Source: CAIXSC01 sp046349915
GTDB taxonomy: Bacteria > Planctomycetota > Planctomycetia > Pirellulales > Pirellulaceae
Direction: 5' to 3'
DNA length: 64,000 bases
Assembly (NCBI GenBank): GCA_046349915.1
Contig: JAXMBL010000003.1
Location: forward strand, 248,001-312,000
Under the pieces are notes generated by a model. That model saw nothing but the letters and a program-made list of their open reading frames with translations. It did no database searches and had not been told where the DNA came from. Of this stretch, positions 17,359 through 24,841 are shown piece by piece; the stretch's first letter is position 1, and each line of letters starts with the position of its first letter. The translations under genes were made by a program, and so were the position numbers.

Positions 17359-17727
17359 ATGACCACCATCCATGTCTACGATCGACCCATGTGCTGCTCG
17401 ACCGGCGTCTGTGGGCCTTCGGTCGACCCCGTTCTGCCGCGGTTCGCCGCCGATCTCGATTGGCTGCGATCGCAAGGGCACCAAGTCGATCGCTACAACC
17501 TCGCCCAGCAACCGCTGGCATTTACCGAGAACTTGCTGATCCACGGTCTGCTCTCTACTCACGGTGTCGATTGCCTTCCGGTCGTGCTGGTCGATGGGCA
17601 GGTGATGAGTCGCGGTGAATACCCCTCGCGCGAGCAGTTGGCCGCTTGGGTAGGGGACGTCGAGCCCGCTGGATCGTTACCTGTGGTGACGTCTCCCCCA
17701 TGCAGTTCAAGCGGTAAGTGCTGCTAA
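17359..17727 (+). CDS. arsD: ArsD arsenite metallochaperone
   Basis: A 122-residue thioredoxin-fold protein. ArsD carries As(III) from thiols to the ArsA ATPase. The essential cysteines are present in MCCSTGVCG (Cys12, Cys13, Cys18 in this start), and the protein ends with a further Cys-rich tail, PPCSSSGKCC. The ATG at 17359 follows AGGAG at 17347-17351. Its partner ArsA is 58 bases downstream. ArsD normally serves an ArsAB pump, yet no arsB is in this window. Confidence 0.94.
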   Translation: MTTIHVYDRPMCCSTGVCGPSVDPVLPRFAADLDWLRSQGHQVDRYNLAQQPLAFTENLLIHGLLSTHGVDCLPVVLVDGQVMSRGEYPSREQLAAWVGDVEPAGSLPVVTSPPCSSSGKCC

Positions 17728-17785
17728 CCTGGTCCAACCAGATCAGCAGCGGGAAATCGTCTTGGGTCCATTCAGGAGAGAAATC

Positions 17786-19603
17786 ATGAATGACCTCGAA
17801 CACCCGACTCGGAATCTCTTCTTCACTGGCAAGGGAGGCGTCGGCAAGACATCCGTGGCATGTGCCACGGCGGTGCGATTAGTCGACTCGGGAAAACGGG
17901 TCCTACTTGTCTCGACCGATCCGGCGTCGAACCTGGATGAAGTGCTCGAGACCAAGCTCCACAGCCGTCCAACTCAGGTCACTTCCTTACCTGGTCTCTG
18001 GGCCATGAACCTTGATCCCAAGGCGGCGGCCGCCGAGTATCGCGAACGCATGGTGGGGCCTTATCGAGGGCTGTTGCCAGCCGCGGCGATTGCCAGCATG
18101 GAGGAACAATTCTCGGGTTCGTGCACTTTGGAGATCGCCGCGTTCGACGAGTTCTCCAAGCTGTTGGGAGATGTCGCTGTTACCGCCGAGTACGACCATG
18201 TCCTTTTCGACACCGCTCCTACCGGTCACACGTTGCGACTGCTGACCCTGCCATCGGCTTGGTCGGGGTTCATGGAGCAGAGTACGACGGGAACCTCTTG
18301 CTTGGGGCCGCTCGCAGGTTTACAGGCGCAACAGCAGCTGTACGTGCAAACCGTGCGTGCGTTATCCGACGAAAAACTCACCACGCTGATTCTGGTCTCT
18401 CGGCCCGAACCGACCGCGTTGCGCGAGGCTGCTCGTACCAGCGCCGAACTTTCGGCACTAGGCGTACGAAACCAGCAACTCGTCGTGAATGGCGTGTTTC
18501 GTGCCGCTGACGAAGCAGATCCGATTGCCACGGCCATGCAACGTCGTGGGGAGAGAGCATTGGCCGAGATTCCACTGCTTCTACGGGATTTGCCTCGTTC
18601 CTCGATACCGCTCTCGACCCGAGGAATCCTGGGAATATCGTCGTTGCGGCAACTGCTGAGTAACCGACAGCCAGCGGACGAATGGCCGCCAAACCTGGCC
18701 GCCCAACGATCGCTTCCCCCAGGTCTCGCGGATTGGATCGACGATTTGGCGGCGCCGGGGCATGGCGTCATCCTGACGATGGGAAAGGGAGGCGTCGGCA
18801 AGACAACCGTCGCTGCGGCGATCGCGCTGGCGCTGGCGGACCGCGGTCATGCCGTCCAATTGACAACCACCGATCCCGCGGCGCACGTGGCGGCGACTGT
18901 CGACGGTCAACAACTTGCCAACCTGTCAGTAAGTCGAATCGACCCCATCGTGGAAACGAAACGCTACACGGACGAGGTCATGCACACGGTGGGCGCGAGC
19001 ATGGATGAGCGTGGTCGCGCTCTGCTGGCGGAAGACCTGCGATCCCCATGCACCGAAGAGATTGCCGTGTTTCGCGCGTTTGCCGAGAAAGTGGCTCAAG
19101 GCGAGGACCGCTTCGTGGTGCTCGACACCGCGCCGACGGGGCACACTATCCTGCTGTTGGACGCTGCTCAAGCGTATCACCGCGAGGTCACTCGTCAGTC
19201 GAGTCGCATGCCGGAATCTGTCGAACGGCTGCTCCCCCGATTACGCGACCCTGATTTTACTCGCGTGTTGATCGTCACTTTGCCCGAGGCCACGCCGGTG
19301 CACGAGGCGGCTCAATTGCAAGAAGACTTGTATCGCGCCGGTATCACGCCCTACGCATGGGTCGTCAATCAGAGTCTCTTGCCGCTGGAGGTCCACGATC
19401 CCGTGCTGCGTGGGCGTCGCTCGCATGAGCAGCGTTACGTTGACGAGGTTATCGACAAACAGGCTCGTCGCACTGCCCTCATTCCCTGGCAACTTGACCC
19501 TCCCGTAGGGCCGGTTGGGCTGCGAGCCGTACTGGGAAGCCACACCACGAACCCCCTTCATCCAGTCCTCCAGCTCAGCCAGGCTTCCTCTTCAGAAAGG
19601 TAA
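17786..19603 (+). CDS. arsA: ArsA arsenite-stimulated ATPase, two-domain form
   Basis: A 605-residue soluble ATPase made of two homologous halves (about residues 1-295 and 325-605). Each half has a deviant Walker A loop (GKGGVGKTS near residue 14, GKGGVGKTT near residue 335) and the ArsA signature DTAPTGHT. The three cysteines that bind As(III) in the E. coli enzyme appear conserved: SGSCTLEIAAF, GTSCLGPL and RSPCTEEIAVF. ArsA powers arsenite export by the ArsB channel and receives metalloid from ArsD. The ATG at 17786 follows AGGAGAG. arsC begins five bases after the stop, so the two are cotranscribed. Confidence 0.95.
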   Translation: MNDLEHPTRNLFFTGKGGVGKTSVACATAVRLVDSGKRVLLVSTDPASNLDEVLETKLHSRPTQVTSLPGLWAMNLDPKAAAAEYRERMVGPYRGLLPAAAIASMEEQFSGSCTLEIAAFDEFSKLLGDVAVTAEYDHVLFDTAPTGHTLRLLTLPSAWSGFMEQSTTGTSCLGPLAGLQAQQQLYVQTVRALSDEKLTTLILVSRPEPTALREAARTSAELSALGVRNQQLVVNGVFRAADEADPIATAMQRRGERALAEIPLLLRDLPRSSIPLSTRGILGISSLRQLLSNRQPADEWPPNLAAQRSLPPGLADWIDDLAAPGHGVILTMGKGGVGKTTVAAAIALALADRGHAVQLTTTDPAAHVAATVDGQQLANLSVSRIDPIVETKRYTDEVMHTVGASMDERGRALLAEDLRSPCTEEIAVFRAFAEKVAQGEDRFVVLDTAPTGHTILLLDAAQAYHREVTRQSSRMPESVERLLPRLRDPDFTRVLIVTLPEATPVHEAAQLQEDLYRAGITPYAWVVNQSLLPLEVHDPVLRGRRSHEQRYVDEVIDKQARRTALIPWQLDPPVGPVGLRAVLGSHTTNPLHPVLQLSQASSSER

Positions 19604-19608
19604 CCCAC

Positions 19609-20049
19609 ATGGACAAACCGAAGGTGCTGTTTCTTTGCACGGGGAATTCGTGCCGCAGTCAGATGGCGGAAGGTTGGGCGAAGTACTTGCTGGGCGACTA
19701 CATCGAGTCGTATTCGGCGGGCATCGAAGCGCACGGCATGAACCCGAACGCTCAACGAGTTATGCGCGAAGCGGGCGTGGATATCTCCACGCAAACCTCG
19801 AAAGTCGTCAGCGAACTAGCCGAAGTCCCCTTCGATCTGGTGATCACGGTGTGCGGGCATGCCGATGAACACTGCCCCGCGTTTCTCGGAAAATCACGAG
19901 TCGTCCACCATGGCTTCGACGATCCGCCGAAGCTGGCGAAGACTGCCGCGACCGAAGAAGAAGCGTTGGGGCACTATCGAAGGGTGCGTGACGAAATCCG
20001 TCAGTTCGTCGCGACAGAACTGACCGACCTTATCGCGTTTCGACGCTGA
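19609..20049 (+). CDS. arsC: Arsenate reductase, thioredoxin-coupled (LMW-PTP fold)
   Basis: A 146-residue arsenate reductase. The catalytic P-loop is CTGNSCR (Cys10 to Arg16), and the resolving cysteines Cys82 and Cys89 lie in VCGHADEHCP. These numbers match the thioredoxin-dependent enzyme of the Staphylococcus pI258 type, distinct from the glutaredoxin-linked E. coli type. It reduces As(V) to As(III) so that it can be exported. It is the last gene of the ars unit and is convergent with the creatininase-family gene 27 bases away. Confidence 0.95.
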   Translation: MDKPKVLFLCTGNSCRSQMAEGWAKYLLGDYIESYSAGIEAHGMNPNAQRVMREAGVDISTQTSKVVSELAEVPFDLVITVCGHADEHCPAFLGKSRVVHHGFDDPPKLAKTAATEEEALGHYRRVRDEIRQFVATELTDLIAFRR

Positions 20050-20076
20050 GCTTCCCCTCCAGATTGAGTTGTCCAA

Positions 20077-20841
20077 CTAGGCATCCCAACTCTTGCCGTC
20101 CCAGGCGAGCATGCGGCGGAGCAACGCGACGACATCGGTGGTGAAGACCTTGAAAATGGTCTCGCCTTTCTCCGCCGTGGCGTATCGCGGGTCGCCAATG
20201 TGTCCCGGCTCGGTGCGGTCCTTAGTGATCCAACCGCGATGCGCGGGAGACAGGCCCACGCCGAAGCTAACCGGCGCGGTCTGCGACAAATCGCCGACCA
20301 GATGCGGATTGATCCGCAACATCATCGACGTTTCCCACTCGCAGGCATGTCCCATCTGCTGCTGCTTGATCGCGGGGTCGACTAGGTGGGGTTGTCCGCC
20401 GAGCGTCCAGTAGGTGGTGGTGACGAGGCACAGATCGTTACGGTCGCGATACTTCTGCCGGAGCTCAAAGAACGCCTGTTGAGCGGGCACGATGTTGCCG
20501 CCGTGACCATTCAAGATCAAGATGCGGCGAAATCCGTTGAACAGGAAATTCTCGGCCATGTCGCGCAACAGATCGAGATAAACTCGCGGCGATGCCGACA
20601 TCGTGCCTGGAAAATCGAGGTGGTGCTCGGAGTTTCCCAGCCATTGCAGCGGGGTGAAGAGCACTTTGTCGGCGACCTCGCGCTGCTCCTTGACTCGCCG
20701 CACCACTTCGCCCAACAGCATGCTATCGGTGAACAGCGGCATGTGTCGGCCATGTTGCTCGAGCGCGGCGACCGGAATGACCACCGGAGTGTCGCGCGAG
20801 AGGGAGTCGATATCGGTCCACTTGAGGTCTGTCAGATCCAT
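20077..20841 (-). CDS. Creatininase family amidase
   Basis: A 254-residue metal-dependent amidohydrolase of the creatininase/MftE family. Metal ligands are expected in LEQHGRHMP (residues 27-35), NGHGGN (about 110-115) and HACEWETSMML (about 163-173); all three are intact. Members include creatinine amidohydrolase, the formamide hydrolase of riboflavin/F420 synthesis in archaea, and mycofactocin MftE; no such pathway gene is adjacent, so the substrate is unknown. It is followed upstream, on the same strand, by the CoA transferase gene about 100 bases away, with a family-2 repeat between them. Confidence 0.9.
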   Translation of the reverse strand: MDLTDLKWTDIDSLSRDTPVVIPVAALEQHGRHMPLFTDSMLLGEVVRRVKEQREVADKVLFTPLQWLGNSEHHLDFPGTMSASPRVYLDLLRDMAENFLFNGFRRILILNGHGGNIVPAQQAFFELRQKYRDRNDLCLVTTTYWTLGGQPHLVDPAIKQQQMGHACEWETSMMLRINPHLVGDLSQTAPVSFGVGLSPAHRGWITKDRTEPGHIGDPRYATAEKGETIFKVFTTDVVALLRRMLAWDGKSWDA

Positions 20842-20893
20842 GGTGTGGGCTCCAGAAATTGTGGCTTGTGGATGGCTGTAATGGCGTCAAATC

Positions 20894-20920
20894 GTCGTGG
20901 ATCGCTCCGCGATCCAACGC
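20894..20920 (+). repeat. Family-2 palindromic repeat, copy 2
   Basis: Identical over 27 bp to the block at 11037-11063, with stem TGGATCGC/GCGATCCA and loop TCC. It lies in the 98-base gap between the CoA transferase and creatininase-family genes. Confidence 0.85.
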
Positions 20921-20939
20921 GAACAGGTGAGTCAGTCAG

Positions 20940-21977
20940 CTATTGTTCGGGATGGAGCTCTTGACGCCTGAGGTCGTCCATGCGCTGCGAGCCGCCCGAG
21001 ACTGCTAAATACTCGTCGAAATCGGCCGTATCGAACAGATGCCGTTCGATAAACTCGCGGTAGGTGCTGGGGTCGCGTTCGACATCCAGCCATTGCCGCA
21101 AATGAAGTTCGTCGGAGAAGTACTCGTAGGGCATGTTGCCTGGATAACTGCCTCCAGGAACTTCACAAACCGCGTCGACGCAGTAGAACGGAATCATCGT
21201 AGCCGTTGGGTCGCGGCGGATTTCTGTGTTGGGAATCAGTCGCTCGCAACTCACGATCAGTTTTTTGGCGGCGCGGGCCAAGTGCCAATCGGCGACCGAG
21301 GTGCCGCGAATCCGGCAATTCCCGTAACAGTCCGCCTCGTGGACATGGATCACCGCGACATCGGGCCAAAGAGCGGGAACGGCGATCAACGTTTGCCCCG
21401 TGAAGGGACAATGGATGCGTCTGGCCGCGCTTCGTTCGAACGTATCGGTGCCCGCCATGCTGCGCAAGGGCAAGAACGGCACTCCCATGGCCGCGGCCTG
21501 CAACCGTACCGCCAACGCATAGTTGGTCCACTCGCACAATTCGACCTGCCCGCTCTCGACGACTCGACGAGCATGAGGGGACAGACCGCGTGCTTCTAGT
21601 CCGACGATATAAGCGACATCGCAGCGAGCCAGTAATTGACCGCGACCGGTATCGTTGCCCGCGCAGAGAATCTGGAAATCATGAGTGGCGGTGTGGCCCG
21701 CGAAACTCAACTGCTGCTTCCGCTGGCGGACGATTTCGTGCAGAAGGGCGGTCGCGATGCGATCGCCGCCGAAACCGCCCGAGGCCAAGTAGTCGCCGTC
21801 CACGACAAATTGGCTGACGGCCTCCCGCACGGACATGACTTTGTCGACCATGCGTTTCGACTTGTGCCGAAAAGCCTGCCGAGCCGATTCGACATCCGGA
21901 CTGGTGAACAACTCTCCTGAACCGGCGCGAGGGCCATCGCCAGCAAGTTCGTCGGACGAAAAGTGGGCATCTTCCAT
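20940..21977 (-). CDS. CoA transferase, subunit A-like
   Basis: A 345-residue protein of the class I CoA transferase family (acyl-acid:CoA transfer). MSVREAVSQFVVDGDYLASGGFGG (near residue 50) is the usual N-terminal region of the A subunit, and the oxyanion-type glycine-rich loop is present in it. The start is uncertain: 21977 (MEDAHFSS) is used, but a shorter form from the Met near residue 43 would start at the conserved domain. Class I enzymes need a B subunit carrying the catalytic glutamate; no B subunit gene is next to it. A family-1 repeat separates it from the upstream PLP-enzyme gene on the same strand. Confidence 0.85.
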   Translation of the reverse strand: MEDAHFSSDELAGDGPRAGSGELFTSPDVESARQAFRHKSKRMVDKVMSVREAVSQFVVDGDYLASGGFGGDRIATALLHEIVRQRKQQLSFAGHTATHDFQILCAGNDTGRGQLLARCDVAYIVGLEARGLSPHARRVVESGQVELCEWTNYALAVRLQAAAMGVPFLPLRSMAGTDTFERSAARRIHCPFTGQTLIAVPALWPDVAVIHVHEADCYGNCRIRGTSVADWHLARAAKKLIVSCERLIPNTEIRRDPTATMIPFYCVDAVCEVPGGSYPGNMPYEYFSDELHLRQWLDVERDPSTYREFIERHLFDTADFDEYLAVSGGSQRMDDLRRQELHPEQ

Positions 21978-22002
21978 CGGGTGCGGCTCAATGAGATTTC
22001 GA

Positions 22003-22026
22003 GTACGACGGACTTCAAGTCCGTCG
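22003..22026 (+). repeat. Family-1 palindromic repeat, copy 5
   Basis: Stem CGACGGACT/AGTCCGTCG with loop TCA, in the 70-base gap between two minus-strand genes. The loop differs from other copies while the stem is retained. Confidence 0.8.
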
Positions 22027-22047
22027 AGTGGGCCATTGTATCCATCT

Positions 22048-23229
22048 TTATCGTCGCGCGGCGACGCCTCCCAACCCCTCCGCCAAGGCATCCAGCACGT
22101 GGTCGGCCGACTCGATTCCCACCGATAGCCTGATTGTCCCTCCATGAATGCCCAATTCCGCTCGCCGCTCCGGCGTCAACGCTCGATGGCTGGTCGATTC
22201 GGGATGGCTTAACGTCGTCGAAACTTCTCCCAGCGAAGGGCAGAAGGGGATTTGCGGACAGGCCGACATGAAGGCGTTGGCCGCGGCGAGTCCGCCAGGG
22301 AGATGGAACGTGACGATCGAACCGTAACGGCCTCCCAGTTGTTGTTGAGCAAGCTTATGGTGTGGATGCGAAGGCAACCCGGGATAGTCGACCCGTTCTA
22401 CATCGCGTCGGGTCGCCAAGAACTCCGCGGCTCGCAGCGCCGTGTCAAACGCGCGTTCCATCCGGACCGCCAAAGTCGCGAGTCCCCGTTGAGCAAGCCA
22501 GCACTCAAAGGGCGCGCTCGCCAATCCCCACGCGGAAACTGCGGCCGGGACGCGCGACCAATCTTGATCATGTCCCGCCAGCATGCCCAGAATGACATCG
22601 CTGTGACCATTCATCATTTTGGTGATGCTCTCCATCACCAGGTCGGCGCCAAGCGTCAGCGGTTGGCAGAGGATCGGGGTCGCAAACGTGTTGTCGACCA
22701 ATAACCGCGCCTTGTGTCGGTGAGCGATCTCGGCGAGCGTGCCGACGTCGGCGACTTGCAGCCGTGGGTTCGCGATTGTCTCGACAACCACCATCCGAGT
22801 TTCTGGACGCATCGCGGACCAGACGGCCGCGGGATCGCAGGTGTCCACAAGCGTGTGCTGAATACCCAACCGCTCGCACTCACGTCCCAGCAGCACCAAA
22901 CTTTTCCCATAAAGATGTTCGCTGACGACCACATGATCGCCCCACTTCAAGAAGGCGAGAACGGCGGCGGCCAGCGCTGACATGCCGGACGAAGTCACGA
23001 CCGCATGTTCGGCTCGATGCAACTCGCAGCACTTCGAGACTAATTGGTCGGCGTTGGGATGGCCGTCGCGTTGATAGACGTAGCCCGGCAAGTCGCCTCC
23101 CAGCATGGCGCCCGCCTGCGCCGGATCAGAGCACGCCCACACCGACGTGGGGTAGATCGCGGGTGCGTGGGGGCGAGTGGGCGTGGGTGGGGGATCGCTG
23201 GGACGCGGACAAACATCGTCGGGCCGCAT
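22048..23229 (-). CDS. Cys/Met-metabolism PLP-dependent enzyme (trans-sulfuration family)
   Basis: A 393-residue PLP enzyme of the cystathionine gamma-synthase/lyase and O-acyl-homoserine sulfhydrylase family. The PLP lysine lies in SITKMMNGHSDV (near residue 205), and the N-terminal YPTSVWACSDP and YVYQRDGHPNADQL resemble the usual tyrosine- and arginine-containing start. The end SVGIESADHVLDAL is typical. Which reaction it performs (lyase, synthase or sulfhydrylase) cannot be read from these motifs. No other methionine or cysteine gene is adjacent. Confidence 0.9.
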   Translation of the reverse strand: MRPDDVCPRPSDPPPTPTRPHAPAIYPTSVWACSDPAQAGAMLGGDLPGYVYQRDGHPNADQLVSKCCELHRAEHAVVTSSGMSALAAAVLAFLKWGDHVVVSEHLYGKSLVLLGRECERLGIQHTLVDTCDPAAVWSAMRPETRMVVVETIANPRLQVADVGTLAEIAHRHKARLLVDNTFATPILCQPLTLGADLVMESITKMMNGHSDVILGMLAGHDQDWSRVPAAVSAWGLASAPFECWLAQRGLATLAVRMERAFDTALRAAEFLATRRDVERVDYPGLPSHPHHKLAQQQLGGRYGSIVTFHLPGGLAAANAFMSACPQIPFCPSLGEVSTTLSHPESTSHRALTPERRAELGIHGGTIRLSVGIESADHVLDALAEGLGGVAARR

Positions 23230-23485
23230 GGTCTAGGAGTCTCCGCCTTGGGTTGAGTCATCTCGGTCAGCGCGCGAACCGGGCATTGTACTGAGGCGCA
23301 ACAGGTTGAGCGACTTGGTAGCGATATCGGGGTATGACTGCCGCCGCCGCCCAGCGGATGAACTCTCGAAAACCAGGAAATCACTCGACCTGGGGGGCTG
23401 TTCATCGTTTGTTCATGAATCTGGCGCGTTTTCTTAACTCAACGCTCACGGGACGCTCATTGATTCCTAGCCCGACCTTCATCAA
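23230..23485. other. Spacer upstream of the prepilin-like gene
   Basis: Divergent gap between the PLP-enzyme gene and the prepilin-like gene, together with the leader listed next about 384 bases. I see no gene here. It should contain both promoters, which I could not place with confidence. Confidence 0.4.
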
Positions 23486-23596
23486 ATCGCCCCTACAATT
23501 TGGGGCGATGAAATCCAGAAGACCGGGAGCCAGGGGGTCCCGCTCGGGACGCATTGGAAATTGCGTCCCACGACCGTACGCGGTCCAGAATTTTTT
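23486..23596 (+). promoter_or_regulatory. Hairpin-rich leader ending in a T6 run, before a prepilin-like gene
   Basis: Three perfect hairpins follow one another. ATCGCCCC (23486-23493) pairs with GGGGCGAT (23502-23509). GGGACGCA (23546-23553) pairs with TGCGTCCC (23562-23569). GACCG (23572-23576) pairs with CGGTC (23581-23585) around TACG. The third is followed by CAGAA and then six T residues (23591-23596), and the ribosome binding site AGGAG (23602-23606) comes right after. The last hairpin and T-run look like an intrinsic terminator placed inside the 5' leader, as in attenuators and riboswitches. I do not recognise a known riboswitch class. Confidence 0.5.
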
Positions 23597-23613
23597 GACG
23601 AGGAGAACAGGCG

Positions 23614-24759
23614 ATGCAGTGTCAGACAGCCGACTCGGGCGGGCGAGTGCAGTGGGCGACGCGAGCCAATAGGGGATTCACATTGGTCGAGATGCTGGTG
23701 GTGATCTTCATCATCGGCATCCTGGTTGCGCTCTTGCTCCCCGCGATCAATGCGGCCCGCGAGTCGGGGCGTAGCGCGACCTGTGTCAACAATTTACGAC
23801 AACTGGGGACCGCGTTGCAGGAACGCGCTCAACGAAACAACGGTCAACTTTGCAGCGGCGCCTGGGACTGGGTGCGCGATGGCGCCGTGACGGAGAAGGG
23901 CTGGGTCGCCGACTTGGTCAACTCGGGCACGCCCGTGGGCAAGTTGCTTTGCCCGTCGAATGCAGCGCGGATGAGCGAAACCTTCAGCCAGCTGATGGAC
24001 GCAAATGTCTCTTCCTTCGATACCTGCGTCGATCGCGCAGGCAGTGCGTCTGCCACGAACATCGACGGCACTCAGTCCGTCAATCCCTGCCGAATGATCA
24101 TCACCAACGGCATGGCGCCCGGCAGCGATCCCCGCGCTCAAGTCGTGGCGGGTAAAGTGCTCGGCAAGTTTTACAACACAAACTACACAGCCAGTTGGTA
24201 CTTGGTGCGAACCGGCGTGCTGCTCGATGACAGCGGCAATCTACGGCCTACGCAAGGATCGTGCGATACATCGATCAAGGCGCGAAATGTGACCTTGGGA
24301 CCTCTCGCGGAAGCGCGGCTTGATCGCTCGTCGGTGGGTGCGAGTTTCATTCCGCTCATGGCTGACGGGGCGGTTGCCGCCAACCTCTCAACGACCGTGG
24401 GGGATATTCCGGCCGGCGAGCCGTTGGTGAAGTCGTTTACCGATGGTCCGGTGCTGAAGACGACTCTTCAACCGCCGACCTTTCCCAACGGTACGCCTCA
24501 ACAAGGCGCCAACGGTTGGTGGGCGGGCTGGCATCGTCAATCGTTACAGGATTATCGCGGTTTTTCGCCTCTCCATCGCGGCAATTGCAACGTGCTGTTC
24601 GGCGATGGGTCGGTCCGATCCGTGATTGATTCCAACGGCGACGGACTGTTGAACAATGGTTTCCCCGGCGGCGCTGGCGGATTCCGCGATGATGAGGTGG
24701 AGATTCCCTGGCGCGAGTTTGGCAGTTTCTCGGCGCTGGATACTCCGCTGCCGGACTAA
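23614..24759 (+). CDS. Prepilin-like DUF1559 / H-X9-DG protein
   Basis: A 381-residue protein. Residues 21-46 are a type IV prepilin/pseudopilin N-terminus: RGFTLVEMLVVIFIIGILVA, cut by prepilin peptidase after the glycine, then a hydrophobic helix for assembly. The C-terminal part has the planctomycete H-X9-DG signature HRGNCNVLFGDGSV (near residue 320). These proteins belong to the large DUF1559-type family of planctomycetes, whose function is unproven but which use the pseudopilus/secretion route. ATG 23614 follows AGGAG. It is a paralogue of the gene at 33775-34962. The next gene on the same strand is a PilM-like fusion 82 bases away. Confidence 0.92.
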   Translation: MQCQTADSGGRVQWATRANRGFTLVEMLVVIFIIGILVALLLPAINAARESGRSATCVNNLRQLGTALQERAQRNNGQLCSGAWDWVRDGAVTEKGWVADLVNSGTPVGKLLCPSNAARMSETFSQLMDANVSSFDTCVDRAGSASATNIDGTQSVNPCRMIITNGMAPGSDPRAQVVAGKVLGKFYNTNYTASWYLVRTGVLLDDSGNLRPTQGSCDTSIKARNVTLGPLAEARLDRSSVGASFIPLMADGAVAANLSTTVGDIPAGEPLVKSFTDGPVLKTTLQPPTFPNGTPQQGANGWWAGWHRQSLQDYRGFSPLHRGNCNVLFGDGSVRSVIDSNGDGLLNNGFPGGAGGFRDDEVEIPWREFGSFSALDTPLPD

Positions 24760-24841
24760 CGCTTGATTTCGGCGAGTTCCCGCGGACCGCTGGAGACCGA
24801 GAAAGTGAAGTGCAACTGATTTGTCGAGGGAGTCGAACGAC

